DNA from: Hymenobacter lucidus
Lineage (GTDB): Bacteria > Bacteroidota > Bacteroidia > Cytophagales > Hymenobacteraceae
DNA: 64,000 bases
Assembly: GCF_020447265.1 (NCBI RefSeq)
Contig: NZ_JAJADR010000007.1
Location: 82,720-146,719, forward strand
Reading direction: 5' to 3'
Each line of letters opens with the position of its first letter. Positions within the stretch are counted from its first letter, which is position 1. Shown one piece after another: positions 1 to 8,011 of the stretch. A program made the translations under genes and the position numbers. Below the pieces are notes generated by a model. It had not been told where the DNA came from. It ran no database searches and saw nothing but the letters and a program-made list of their open reading frames with translations.

Positions 1-25
1 CCGGCCAACAGCCGGAAGCAAGCAA

Positions 26-56
26 AAGGGCTGTATCTTCGGGTACGGCCCTTTTT
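26..56 (+). terminator. Rho-independent terminator of an upstream gene
   Basis: A 10-bp stem with one G-T pair (26-35 with 44-53) and a TCTTCGGG loop is followed by a T run. It reads rightward, so it probably ends a plus-strand gene lying left of the window. The remaining 57-212 holds no gene that I can support. Confidence 0.75.
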
Positions 57-212
57 GTTTGGCCCGTAATGCAGCCCGAAAGCTGCGGCTGGCTTCCTTC
101 GGGCAGACAGCAACAATGAGCAGGACTACGCGGTTGGTTTTCGGGCCCGAATGAATGAAAGTAAGCCCCGGCCGGTTTACTGTCTGATTGTTACTTCACT
201 GGCTTCTGCGCT

Positions 213-2048
213 ATGCGTTTTTTCTCTTTGCGTCGCTTTGTAAAATTTGCTCCGGCTCTGGTGCTGGGCCTGGGTTTGACGATACAGTCGGCGCAGGCCC
301 AGGACGACGGTGGCATTGCCCTGGCCCGGGAATACGCCCGCAAGGGTGAGAATGAGAAGGCCGCCTTCCTGTTTGGCCGGTTGCGCAGCGAAGAGCAGGC
401 CGCGCCCAACGTGCTGCCCGACTACCTCACGGTGCTCGAAAACCTGAAGCGCTACAAGGACGCCGAAAAGCTGGTGAAAAAAGCTATTCGGCAGCGCCCC
501 GAAGAGCCGGCCTACGGTGTGGCCTTGGGTAGCCTTTACACCACCGCCGGCGACGCGCCGGCCGCTGCCAAGCAGTATGAGCGGGTAGTGAGCCAGCTCA
601 CGGCTGCGCAGGTAGTACCCGTCGCCACCGAGTTTATGCGCCGCAACCTGCCCGAGTGGGCCGAAAAAGTCTACCTGAAAGGCCGTGCCCTTACCAAAGA
701 CGACACCGAGTACGCGCCCCAGCTGATTCAGCTCTACACCCAGTCGGGCCAAACGGACAAGGTGATGACCGAGACGCTGCGCCTGGTGCAGGACGATGAG
801 CAGCAGCTGCCCTTCGTGCGCAATATGCTCCAGAACAGCCTGCGCGAAGACAAGGACTTCGATGCCCTGGAAAAGGTGCTGTTTGCCAACGTGCAGAAGT
901 ACCCCGAGCGGGCCGTGTACAGCGAGCTGCTGCTGTGGCTGCAGATGCAGCGCCGCGACTTCACCGGAGCCCTGGTGCAGGCCAAGGCCCTCGACCGGCG
1001 CGGCCGTACCGAAGGTGCCCGGGTAATGGAGCTGGCCGCTATTGCCCAGCGCAACAAAGATTTCGAAAGCGCCATTGCCGGCTTCGAGTACGTGACGCGC
1101 GAATACCGCGGGGGCATGTACTACCGCCTGGCCCGGCAGCGGTTGGTGCAGGCCCGCGAAGAGCAGGTACGCGCTACGTATCCGGTCGATTCGGCTAAAA
1201 TCCGGGGGCTGATAGGGGAGTACCAGAACGTGCTGACGGAACTGGGTAAAACTCCCGAAACGGCCTCGGTGCTGCGCAGTATGGCTGCGCTCTATGCCTT
1301 CCAGCTCGATGAGAAAGACAAGGCAATGGCCATGCTGCAGGAAGTAATTGACCTGCCCCGCGCCAGCCTCGATGTGGTGGATGAAGCCAAAATCAACCTG
1401 GCCGATATCTACCTGCTGCGCGGGGAGCCCTGGGAAGCTACGCTGCTGTATTCGCAGGTGGAAAAGTCGCACAAAGAGTCGCCGGTGGGCTACGAGGCCA
1501 AGCTGCGCAACGCCCGCCTGAGCTACTACGCCGGCGACTTTAAGCTGGCCAAAAGCCACCTGGACATTCTCAAGGAAGCCACCAGTCGTGAAATTGCCAA
1601 CGACGCCATGCAGCTCAGCCTGCTCATCACCGACAACACGGCCATGGACACCTCGGGCGTAGCCCTGCGCGACTACTCAGCCGTGGAGCTGCTCGTGTTC
1701 CAGAACAAGCTGGACGCAGCGCTCAAGGGCCTCGATAATCTGCTGCAGAAATACCCCGGCCACGCCCTCACCGATGACGCCTGGTACCTGAAAGCCCAGC
1801 TGCAGCGCCGCATGGGCGACTACCCCGCGGCTTTGACCACGCTCGAAAAGATTACGGCCAACCCCAAATACGACGTGCTCAGCGACGACGCGCTGTTTCT
1901 GACGGCCAGTATTGCCGAGGAAAACCTACAGGACCGCGAGAAAGCCAAAACGCTCTACAACCAGCTGCTGGTGAAATACCCCGGCAGCATCTACACCGCC
2001 GAGGCCCGCAAACGCTTCCGCAAGCTGCGCGGCGACGCGGTGAATTAG
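213..2048 (+). CDS. Secreted tetratricopeptide-repeat protein
   Basis: This 611-residue protein begins with a clear signal peptide (hydrophobic VLGLGL core, cleavage after about AQA at 29). The rest is a helical array of TPR-like units, seen as recurring A..Y/F..A patterns such as 'ARKGENEKAAFLFGRL' near residue 42 and 'MGDYPAALTTLEKI' near 533. The C-terminal part (about 500-605) resembles the YbgF/BamD style of repeat. No catalytic motif was seen. It probably acts as a periplasmic or outer-membrane scaffold, but the partner is unknown. The ATG at 213 was chosen because it places the signal peptide at the N terminus. No gene precedes it within the window, and recJ follows after a small antisense ORF. 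Confidence 0.88.
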   Translation: MRFFSLRRFVKFAPALVLGLGLTIQSAQAQDDGGIALAREYARKGENEKAAFLFGRLRSEEQAAPNVLPDYLTVLENLKRYKDAEKLVKKAIRQRPEEPAYGVALGSLYTTAGDAPAAAKQYERVVSQLTAAQVVPVATEFMRRNLPEWAEKVYLKGRALTKDDTEYAPQLIQLYTQSGQTDKVMTETLRLVQDDEQQLPFVRNMLQNSLREDKDFDALEKVLFANVQKYPERAVYSELLLWLQMQRRDFTGALVQAKALDRRGRTEGARVMELAAIAQRNKDFESAIAGFEYVTREYRGGMYYRLARQRLVQAREEQVRATYPVDSAKIRGLIGEYQNVLTELGKTPETASVLRSMAALYAFQLDEKDKAMAMLQEVIDLPRASLDVVDEAKINLADIYLLRGEPWEATLLYSQVEKSHKESPVGYEAKLRNARLSYYAGDFKLAKSHLDILKEATSREIANDAMQLSLLITDNTAMDTSGVALRDYSAVELLVFQNKLDAALKGLDNLLQKYPGHALTDDAWYLKAQLQRRMGDYPAALTTLEKITANPKYDVLSDDALFLTASIAEENLQDREKAKTLYNQLLVKYPGSIYTAEARKRFRKLRGDAVN

Positions 2049-2121
2049 AATTAACAGCCGTAACTAAGCCGAGCAGCTGGCTCTGTTTTGCTTTCGGTAA
2101 AGCCGGGCTGGCCGTTGTGGC

Positions 2122-2235
2122 CTAGCGGAAGAAAATAAACATAATTGCCAGGGCCAGCAGAAATATCAGGTACATCAGGCCATCGGTCAGGATGTATTGT
2201 TTGTACTGCTTGTAAAACGCAATCAGCTTCTTCAT
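2122..2235 (-). CDS. Small single-pass membrane protein (37 aa)
   Basis: A short ATG-to-TAG frame encodes a peptide that starts MKKLIAFYKQYKQYIL and ends in a hydrophobic helix (about residues 20-36, 'LMYLIFLLALAIMFIFF'). The basic, aromatic N terminus followed by one membrane segment is what a genuine small inner-membrane protein looks like, and out-of-frame noise rarely gives it. It sits in the gap between the TPR gene and recJ, on the opposite strand. There is no Shine-Dalgarno site, as expected in this phylum. Function is unknown. Conservation in related genomes would be decisive. Confidence 0.5.
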   Translation of the reverse strand: MKKLIAFYKQYKQYILTDGLMYLIFLLALAIMFIFFR

Positions 2236-2323
2236 GGCGGCGGGTTCGGGCAACGGGAAGGCAAAAATAGGCATTCGGGCCCGGCCCGGCCGGCAACAAT
2301 CGGGAGGACCGCCGTTTTCTTCT

Positions 2324-2331
2324 TACTTTTG
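2324..2331 (+). promoter_or_regulatory. Bacteroidota -7 box (TACTTTTG) before recJ
   Basis: The octamer fits TAnnTTTG exactly and lies 33 bp before the recJ ATG. No convincing TTTG -33 element is visible at the usual distance. Confidence 0.5.
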
Positions 2332-2364
2332 AAGATAACGCCCGTTAGGGCCCGCCGCCGAATT

Positions 2365-4089
2365 ATGGAAAAAAGATGGATCCGCAAGCCTGCGCCTGAG
2401 CCCACTAAGGTTAGGCATCTGGCCGACGCTTTGCGCGTCAATGAAACCATCATTGCGCTGCTCTGCCAGCGCGGAGTGTGTTCCTACGACGAAGCCTTCC
2501 AGTATTTCCGCCCCAGCCTCGACCAGCTGCCCGACCCGCTGCGCATGCGCGACATGGACCGTGCCGTCGACCGGCTGATCACGGCTTTGCACGAAGGCCA
2601 GAAAGTACTGGTATTCGGCGACTATGATGTGGATGGCACCACGTCGGTGGCGGTGGTTTTCTCCTACCTGCGGACTCTTTTCGGCCCTGAGCGGGTCGAC
2701 TACTACATTCCGGACCGCTACAAGGAAGGCTACGGCATTTCCGAGGCCGGCATCGACTACGCGCTAGAGCAGAATTTCAGCCTCATCATTGCTCTCGACT
2801 GCGGCGTGAAGGCCGTAGACCGCATCGACTACGCCAACGAGCGGGGCGTCGACTTCATCATCTGTGACCACCACTTGCCCGGCACCGAGCTGCCGAAAGC
2901 TGTGGCCGTCCTCGACCCCAAGCGTGCCGACTGTGAATACCCATTCAAGGAGCTTTCCGGCTGCGGCGTCGGCTTTAAGCTGATGCAGGCCCTGTGCCAG
3001 CACCTGGGCCTGGATGAAGCGCCCCTGTATGAACTGCTGGACTTGGTGGCCATTAGTATTGCGGCCGATATCGTGCCTATCGGGGGCGAAAACCGCATTC
3101 TGGCCTACCACGGTCTGCGCCAGCTAAACGACCGGAGCAAGGAGCTGCGGCCGGGCGTGGCGGCCCTGCGCGAGCTGGCCGGCCTGCGCGAAGGGGAGTT
3201 GACTATCAGTAGTCTGGTATTCGGGTTTGCGCCGCGCATCAACGCCGCCGGCCGCATGGGCGACGCCAAACGCTCGGTGGCCATGCTGCTGGCCGAAACC
3301 AAAGAGGAGGCCGTGGAGAAAACCGGGGTGGTGGACAAAACCAACATCGAGCGGCGCGGCTTCGATACCAGCATCACCAAGGAGGCGCTGAGCATGATTG
3401 AGGACGATGCGTCGCTAATTAATGCTCACTCCACGGTACTCTATAAGGAAGACTGGCATAAAGGTGTTATCGGCATCGTGGCCTCGCGCTGCCTCGACAA
3501 GTACTACCGCCCTACCATCATCCTGACCCAGAGCAACGGCAAAGCTACCGGCTCGGCCCGCTCGGTGGTGGGTTTCGATGTGCATCAGGCCATTAGTGAG
3601 TGCGCCGATTTGCTCGACCAATACGGCGGGCACATGTACGCGGCCGGCCTCACGCTACCGGTCGAAAACGTGGCCAAGTTCCGGGAGCGGTTTGAGCAGG
3701 TAGTAGCCGACCGGATTCTGCCCGAGCAGCTGATTCCGCCGGTGGAAATTGACGCCGTGCTACGCCTCGATGAAGTAACCGACAGCTTTTACAAGCTGCT
3801 GCACCAGATGGAGCCTTTCGGCCCGGGCAACCCTAACCCGGTGTTCGAGTCGGAATTCGTGTACGCTACGCCTGATTCGGCGCGCGTGGTGGGCAACTCT
3901 CACCTGAAGCTGACCCTCACCCAGGACGGGCGCCATACCGTGGATGCCATTGGCTTCGGCCTAGCTGAGTACCACGAGCGAATCACCGACGGCCACCCGT
4001 TCAACGTGTGTTACACGGTGGAAATCAACGAATACCGGGGACACCGCACCCTGCAGCTGCGGGTGAAGGATATCCGCTGGACGGAATAG
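2365..4089 (+). CDS. recJ: Single-stranded-DNA-specific exonuclease RecJ
   Basis: RecJ degrades single-stranded DNA 5' to 3' in recombination and mismatch or base-excision repair. The 574-residue product carries the DHH-family motifs: 'GDYDVDGTTS' near residue 85, the signature DHH in 'IICDHHLPG' near 170, 'RINAAGRMGDA' near 295, and the DHHA1 'GGHMYAAG' motif near 425. A C-terminal OB-like part follows. The length is normal for the family. An in-frame upstream extension from 2197 exists, but the ATG at 2365 fits the family N terminus and lies just after a TAnnTTTG box. The downstream neighbour at 4126 is convergent. Confidence 0.96.
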   Translation: MEKRWIRKPAPEPTKVRHLADALRVNETIIALLCQRGVCSYDEAFQYFRPSLDQLPDPLRMRDMDRAVDRLITALHEGQKVLVFGDYDVDGTTSVAVVFSYLRTLFGPERVDYYIPDRYKEGYGISEAGIDYALEQNFSLIIALDCGVKAVDRIDYANERGVDFIICDHHLPGTELPKAVAVLDPKRADCEYPFKELSGCGVGFKLMQALCQHLGLDEAPLYELLDLVAISIAADIVPIGGENRILAYHGLRQLNDRSKELRPGVAALRELAGLREGELTISSLVFGFAPRINAAGRMGDAKRSVAMLLAETKEEAVEKTGVVDKTNIERRGFDTSITKEALSMIEDDASLINAHSTVLYKEDWHKGVIGIVASRCLDKYYRPTIILTQSNGKATGSARSVVGFDVHQAISECADLLDQYGGHMYAAGLTLPVENVAKFRERFEQVVADRILPEQLIPPVEIDAVLRLDEVTDSFYKLLHQMEPFGPGNPNPVFESEFVYATPDSARVVGNSHLKLTLTQDGRHTVDAIGFGLAEYHERITDGHPFNVCYTVEINEYRGHRTLQLRVKDIRWTE

Positions 4090-4125
4090 TCTGCCCGGCG
4101 AATATCCTTTTTCACACCAGTATTA

Positions 4126-4743
4126 TTACCGCGCCTGGGGAGCCACGAAGTATTCCGTGGTTTTGCCGGCTTGCTTCAGTACGCCTTTGCGCGTGGTTTT
4201 CACTAGATAGTCGCCGCGCAGAAACTTGACCTCCTTCAGCGGATTGCGGCCGGATACGTTGGACGTAACAGTGGCATAATTGCCCGATTCCAGCTTTATT
4301 ACCGTGGCCTGCGCTTTAGGGTCTACCTCATAGTAGTCGAAAGCCTGCAAGCGCACCAGCTGGCCATCCTGGTAGTATTCGGCCAGCGCTACGTTGCCCC
4401 CAACCGTGTAGTAAAACACTTTCTCGACAACTGTGCCCACGCTCTTGTGCTTAACAATGTGCTTTTTTAGCAGCAAGCGGGGCAGCTTATCGGGTTGAAA
4501 GCTGGCCGTAGTGGGGCTGGGCGTGGTAACGTAGCCTTTAGTGCAGAGCCGGGTGCCGCCCGTAGCCACAAACGAGGTCTTGAAAAAGCTGATCTGCGCG
4601 TCCTTCTGGCTGCGAATGACGGCCGCGCGCTGAAACAGGGAGTCGCGCTCCGTGGCGAAGCGGGCCGGGTCGGTAGACTGCGCCTGTAGGGAAAGAGACG
4701 TAAGCAGCGTAAGACTGGTGCCAACAATAAACCGACTGAGCAT
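4126..4743 (-). CDS. Secreted protein of unknown function
   Basis: This 205-residue protein has a signal peptide (MLSRFIVGTSLTLLTSLSLQAQ, cleavage after AQA or QAQ). The mature part is rich in beta-prone sequence with Lys/Thr/Val and includes 'YYTVGGNVALAEYYQDGQLV', a pattern like the MORN/YD-type repeats seen in antitoxin-like wing proteins, but too weak to assign. I do not recognise the family. The ATG at 4743 is preferred over the in-frame TTG at 4752. A two-part promoter lies at 4779-4811. The gene converges on recJ. Confidence 0.75.
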   Translation of the reverse strand: MLSRFIVGTSLTLLTSLSLQAQSTDPARFATERDSLFQRAAVIRSQKDAQISFFKTSFVATGGTRLCTKGYVTTPSPTTASFQPDKLPRLLLKKHIVKHKSVGTVVEKVFYYTVGGNVALAEYYQDGQLVRLQAFDYYEVDPKAQATVIKLESGNYATVTSNVSGRNPLKEVKFLRGDYLVKTTRKGVLKQAGKTTEYFVAPQAR

Positions 4744-5130
4744 TGGTCGCAATGAGAATAGATGAAAATGAGTCGGTGCGAAAATAATGGCTTGCCGACC
4801 GTCTGGCCAAATTGCCTTATTGTTACTCCGGCCGTAGCTGTCATCACGCCCACAACAACCGCCTGTAGAGGTAAATGCACTCAGGCCAGCGACGGAGCAG
4901 AGACCAGGCCCGTGCTAGTGGTCTGAGCTGTGACCAGACGATGCGCACGAATAGGGCCGGCCCGACGATTGTGGCAGAGCAGATAGTGGCCGGTCCAAAA
5001 GCGGTATATTGCCATAGTGTTTATAGGTAATTTCATTCGCCTAGAGGTGTTGCCAGCCCTTTTATAATAGCCGCAGCGTTTTTACCAGCATCCAACGGAC
5101 TCTGCCAGTCCACTTCATTATCTGCTTCTA
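4744..5130. other. 387-bp intergenic region between divergent genes
   Basis: The left part holds the promoter of the minus-strand secreted protein. The right part (about 4990-5130) is more AT-rich, with TATA-like stretches ('ttttataatag' near 5060) that may drive the P450 fusion gene, but no clean TAnnTTTG box was found there. No small ORF or RNA structure could be supported. Confidence 0.5.
4779..4811 (-). promoter_or_regulatory. Two-part Bacteroidota promoter
   Basis: On the minus strand a TTTG (4811-4808) is followed after 21 bp by TATTTTCG (4786-4779), seven of eight matches to TAnnTTTG. It lies 35 bp upstream of the ATG at 4743. Confidence 0.6.
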
Positions 5131-7422
5131 ATGCTTCGGTTTCAAGCTTTACCCCGCGCCCTGGTGGCCCGCTATGCGCCGCCCATTGTTAAACAGCTAA
5201 TGCGGCGCACCTGGCATCGCCTCCGGCAGCTGGGGCGCAAAAGTCCGGCCCAGCGCCTGCTGTTTACCTTCAACGGCCGTCACCCGTACGCGCCGGGCAC
5301 GGGCCGCGACCTGTATGCCCACGAGCCGGCGTTTCGCACCACGGTTCAGGAATGTGAGCGGGTCCTGACCCAGGTGTTGGGCGGCCCTTCCATCATCAGC
5401 AACTTCACCGGGCCGCCCGCCGCCCCCGATTTCTTTGCCGATGAAGCCCGGCTGCTGCTCACCAACGTGGTGATGCAGCTGGCCCTGGTGGAGCTGTGGC
5501 TGGCCCACGGGGTGCAGCCGGAGGGGGTGCTGGGCGTTAGCGTGGGAGAAGCGGCGGCCGTGTACGCCGCCGGGGGCCTGAGCCTGCCGGATGCTCTGCG
5601 CGTGGGCCTGAACTGCTGCGTCGTCAGTCAGGTTTCCCGCCCTGACTACACGCTGCTGGTGGTCAATGCCGGTTTTGCCACGGTAGGCCGGTTGACGGAC
5701 GCGTGTCCCGTCGAGCTGCTGGTCGTGCTGCTGGTGGATGCCGGGTGTTGCCTGGCGTTGTGCCCCAAAGTCGATGTGGCTGCAGCCCAGCAGTATCTGG
5801 CCGCGCATGGTATCAGCAGCACCGCGCCGCCAACCAGTCTGATCTGGCCGTATCATTCGCCGCATCTGGCTCAGCACCTGGAGGCGTTACGCGCGCCCCT
5901 GCAAGACGTTTGCCCGCAGCCGTTGGCGCTTCCCTGCTACCTGGGCACGGCCGGCCGCCAGCTGCCGGTGGGTACGGTGCTGGGGCCGGAATACTGGCTG
6001 TCGCTGGTTCAATACCCGCTAGACATTCACGGAACCTTGGGAGCCGCCCTGGCCGACGGCTATCAACTCTTCCTACCCATTGGGGTCGATTCCTTTCCTT
6101 TTCTGCGCGACCCGGCCCAGCGTGCTAGCTTGGCCGGCGTGCAGGTATTGCCCGGGCTCCAGCCGCCGCAGCCGGAGCTAACGACGATTGGGGCCAACCG
6201 GAAGCTGCTGGCCGACTACGGGCTGGTGAAAAAACACCCGCTCCCGCGGCCCGCGTTTGGAGCCGCCACTTTCATCACGCAGTTCTCGCTGGGGGCGCTG
6301 GAAACCAGCGCCGACCCGTACTCCGCCTACGCGCATCTGCTCCGTCAGGGCGGTCTACATTTCCTGCCGGCTAACAACAGCTGGCTGGTGCTGGATACCG
6401 CGCTGATTAACGCCGTGCTCCGGGAGCCGCTGGTCTTTTCGAGCAGTCCCAACGCCGGTTTTGAAAGTGCGCTGATCGGGGCCGACCCGCCCGTGCATAC
6501 TGCCAACCGGCAGCTGTTGCAGCCCTTCTTTGCCCCCAAGCAATTGGCCGGGCTGCGTGAATTCACGGAGGCAATGGTGGCTGAGCTGAGCACAACGCTG
6601 CAAGCGCAGCCATCTTTCGACTTCGTCAATGACTTTACCATTCCGCTGACCCAGGCCGTGAGTGCCCAGCTACTAGGACTGACCGCCGACGAGCGCCAAA
6701 GCCTGCAACGCTGCCTACCCGGCCATGCCTACCAGCTCGACTACCTGGAGGCGCTGACCAGCTTCTTCGACGAATACCTCCAGCGGCAGCAACCCACTGC
6801 CGCGCCGACGATCCTGAATCATCTGCTCACCCTCACCCAAGCGGGACAACTAGCCCAGGATACGGCCATCAGCCTGATAAAGACCATGTGGCTGGCCAGT
6901 ATTGTCACTAGCAGCATGCTGATGAGCAATGCGGCGTACTACCTGCTCACACACCCCACCGTAGCTGATCAGCTGCGGGACAACCCTTCGCTCGTCGAGC
7001 CATTTATTGAGGAAATCCTGCGCCTGGAGCCGTCCCTCAGTGCCATTGCGCGCGTAACAACCCAGGCGGTAACGCTCGGTGACCAAGAGCTGCCAGCCGG
7101 GGCATTCGTGGTGTGCAGCATTGTAGCCGCCAACCGGGACCCAGCGTATTACTCTAAACCCGATGAAGTAGACTTGAGCCGACGGCCGGCACGACACCTG
7201 TCGTTTGGCGGCGGGATTCATGCCTGCTTGGGCGCGCACTTGGCCCGCCTAGAGGCACGCACGGTGCTACACTGGCTGATAGCCCAAGGGCCCGGCTTCC
7301 GCCAGGTAAACCCCTCCGCCCCAGCCGAGTATTTCCCCTCCCACACTTTTCGCGCGCTGAATACACTGCCCGTCTCTTGGCCCTCCACGCCTGATGACTC
7401 TTTGCCGCTTAGCGGTACTTAG
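5131..7422 (+). CDS. Acyltransferase-cytochrome P450 fusion protein
   Basis: The 763-residue product joins two enzymes. Residues about 40-345 resemble the malonyl-CoA:ACP transacylase/polyketide AT fold, with nucleophile Ser137 in GVSVGE and a candidate catalytic His242 in PYHSPH. Residues about 375-755 are a class-I-like bacterial P450, with ExxR at E628-R631 and the haem loop FGGGIHACLG (axial Cys699). Both catalytic centres therefore look intact in outline. Departures are visible. The usual GHSxG His is Val136, the position expected for the carboxylate-binding Arg in AT enzymes appears to be Leu or Cys, and the P450 I-helix reads ASIVTSS where AGx(D/E)TT is usual. No ketosynthase, carrier protein or ferredoxin gene lies nearby. 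A role in modifying a fatty-acyl or polyketide-type substrate is inference only. Confidence 0.85.
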   Translation: MLRFQALPRALVARYAPPIVKQLMRRTWHRLRQLGRKSPAQRLLFTFNGRHPYAPGTGRDLYAHEPAFRTTVQECERVLTQVLGGPSIISNFTGPPAAPDFFADEARLLLTNVVMQLALVELWLAHGVQPEGVLGVSVGEAAAVYAAGGLSLPDALRVGLNCCVVSQVSRPDYTLLVVNAGFATVGRLTDACPVELLVVLLVDAGCCLALCPKVDVAAAQQYLAAHGISSTAPPTSLIWPYHSPHLAQHLEALRAPLQDVCPQPLALPCYLGTAGRQLPVGTVLGPEYWLSLVQYPLDIHGTLGAALADGYQLFLPIGVDSFPFLRDPAQRASLAGVQVLPGLQPPQPELTTIGANRKLLADYGLVKKHPLPRPAFGAATFITQFSLGALETSADPYSAYAHLLRQGGLHFLPANNSWLVLDTALINAVLREPLVFSSSPNAGFESALIGADPPVHTANRQLLQPFFAPKQLAGLREFTEAMVAELSTTLQAQPSFDFVNDFTIPLTQAVSAQLLGLTADERQSLQRCLPGHAYQLDYLEALTSFFDEYLQRQQPTAAPTILNHLLTLTQAGQLAQDTAISLIKTMWLASIVTSSMLMSNAAYYLLTHPTVADQLRDNPSLVEPFIEEILRLEPSLSAIARVTTQAVTLGDQELPAGAFVVCSIVAANRDPAYYSKPDEVDLSRRPARHLSFGGGIHACLGAHLARLEARTVLHWLIAQGPGFRQVNPSAPAEYFPSHTFRALNTLPVSWPSTPDDSLPLSGT

Positions 7423-7495
7423 GAAGGGGAAATGCTGCGGTCTGGTTTCGTAAAGCGTGAGTATCGATGCTGCTGAAAGGTAGAAATCCAGGTAA

Positions 7496-7876
7496 TTATC
7501 TACGATGATGGGCCGGCCGGCCCACCCACCACGCCCACAGAATAAGCCCGGCTTGCAGCGGCAGCCGGGCCCAGGCCAGCCAAGGTGCCACGCCCAGGCC
7601 CGCGCCGCTGGTCTGCGCCATATACACATTGGCCGGAAACACGGCCACCAGCAGCGCAATCAGGCCCCAGGCCGCCCAGCAGTGGGTGCGGCGGGGTAGT
7701 AGCAGCGCACCCAGCACCACTTCGGCCACGCCGCTGAGCAGCACCAGTTCCCGGTGCCACGGCAAATAGGGCGGCATAATGCGCAGGTAGGGCTCGGGCT
7801 TGAGGAAATGCAGCACGCCGGCGCCCACGAAAAGCAAGGCCAGGGTGTAGCGGCTAATAGTTTTGAGGCGGGACAT
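7496..7876 (-). CDS. DoxX-like membrane protein
   Basis: This protein of about 126 residues has four hydrophobic helices. It begins MSRLKTISRYTLALLFVGAG with 'GVLHFLKPEPYLRIMPPYLP', the pattern of DoxX/DoxD-family small membrane proteins in which a helix is followed by a His-Phe and Pro-rich loop. Later segments include 'LSGVAEVVLGALLLP'. The ATG at 7876 is chosen because translation from 7936 would add 20 unrelated polar residues. Family members have been linked to redox or thiol-stress systems, but the role here is open. It converges with the P450 fusion gene. Confidence 0.8.
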   Translation of the reverse strand: MSRLKTISRYTLALLFVGAGVLHFLKPEPYLRIMPPYLPWHRELVLLSGVAEVVLGALLLPRRTHCWAAWGLIALLVAVFPANVYMAQTSGAGLGVAPWLAWARLPLQAGLILWAWWVGRPAHHRR

Positions 7877-7936
7877 TTGGGCGTAGCGGGGTGAGTGGGA
7901 GGGACGGAAGCGGCAACTTACGGCCTCGCCCGGCAA

Positions 7937-7968
7937 TTTGGGCTGCCCCTACGTACTGCGTACCTTCG
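7937..7968 (+). promoter_or_regulatory. Two-part promoter before the M61 peptidase
   Basis: TTTG (7937-7940), a 20-bp spacer and TACCTTCG (7961-7968, one mismatch to TAnnTTTG) lie 43 bp before the ATG. This is one of the best full promoter matches in the window. Confidence 0.65.
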
Positions 7969-8011
7969 CCGGGCGTTGTAGCCCTCGGTTGCTATCCTAT
8001 TTTTTCGACTC

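Noticed and set aside
177..1559. Long open frame antisense to the TPR gene
   Set aside because: The plus strand has a signal peptide and TPR pattern. The minus frame is His/Gln/Leu-rich with no recognisable domain, as expected of a codon-bias shadow in GC-rich DNA.
5131..7422. Part of a polyketide synthase cluster
   Set aside because: No ketosynthase, carrier protein, thioesterase or phosphopantetheinyl transferase lies on either side; neighbours are a secreted unknown and a DoxX-like gene.
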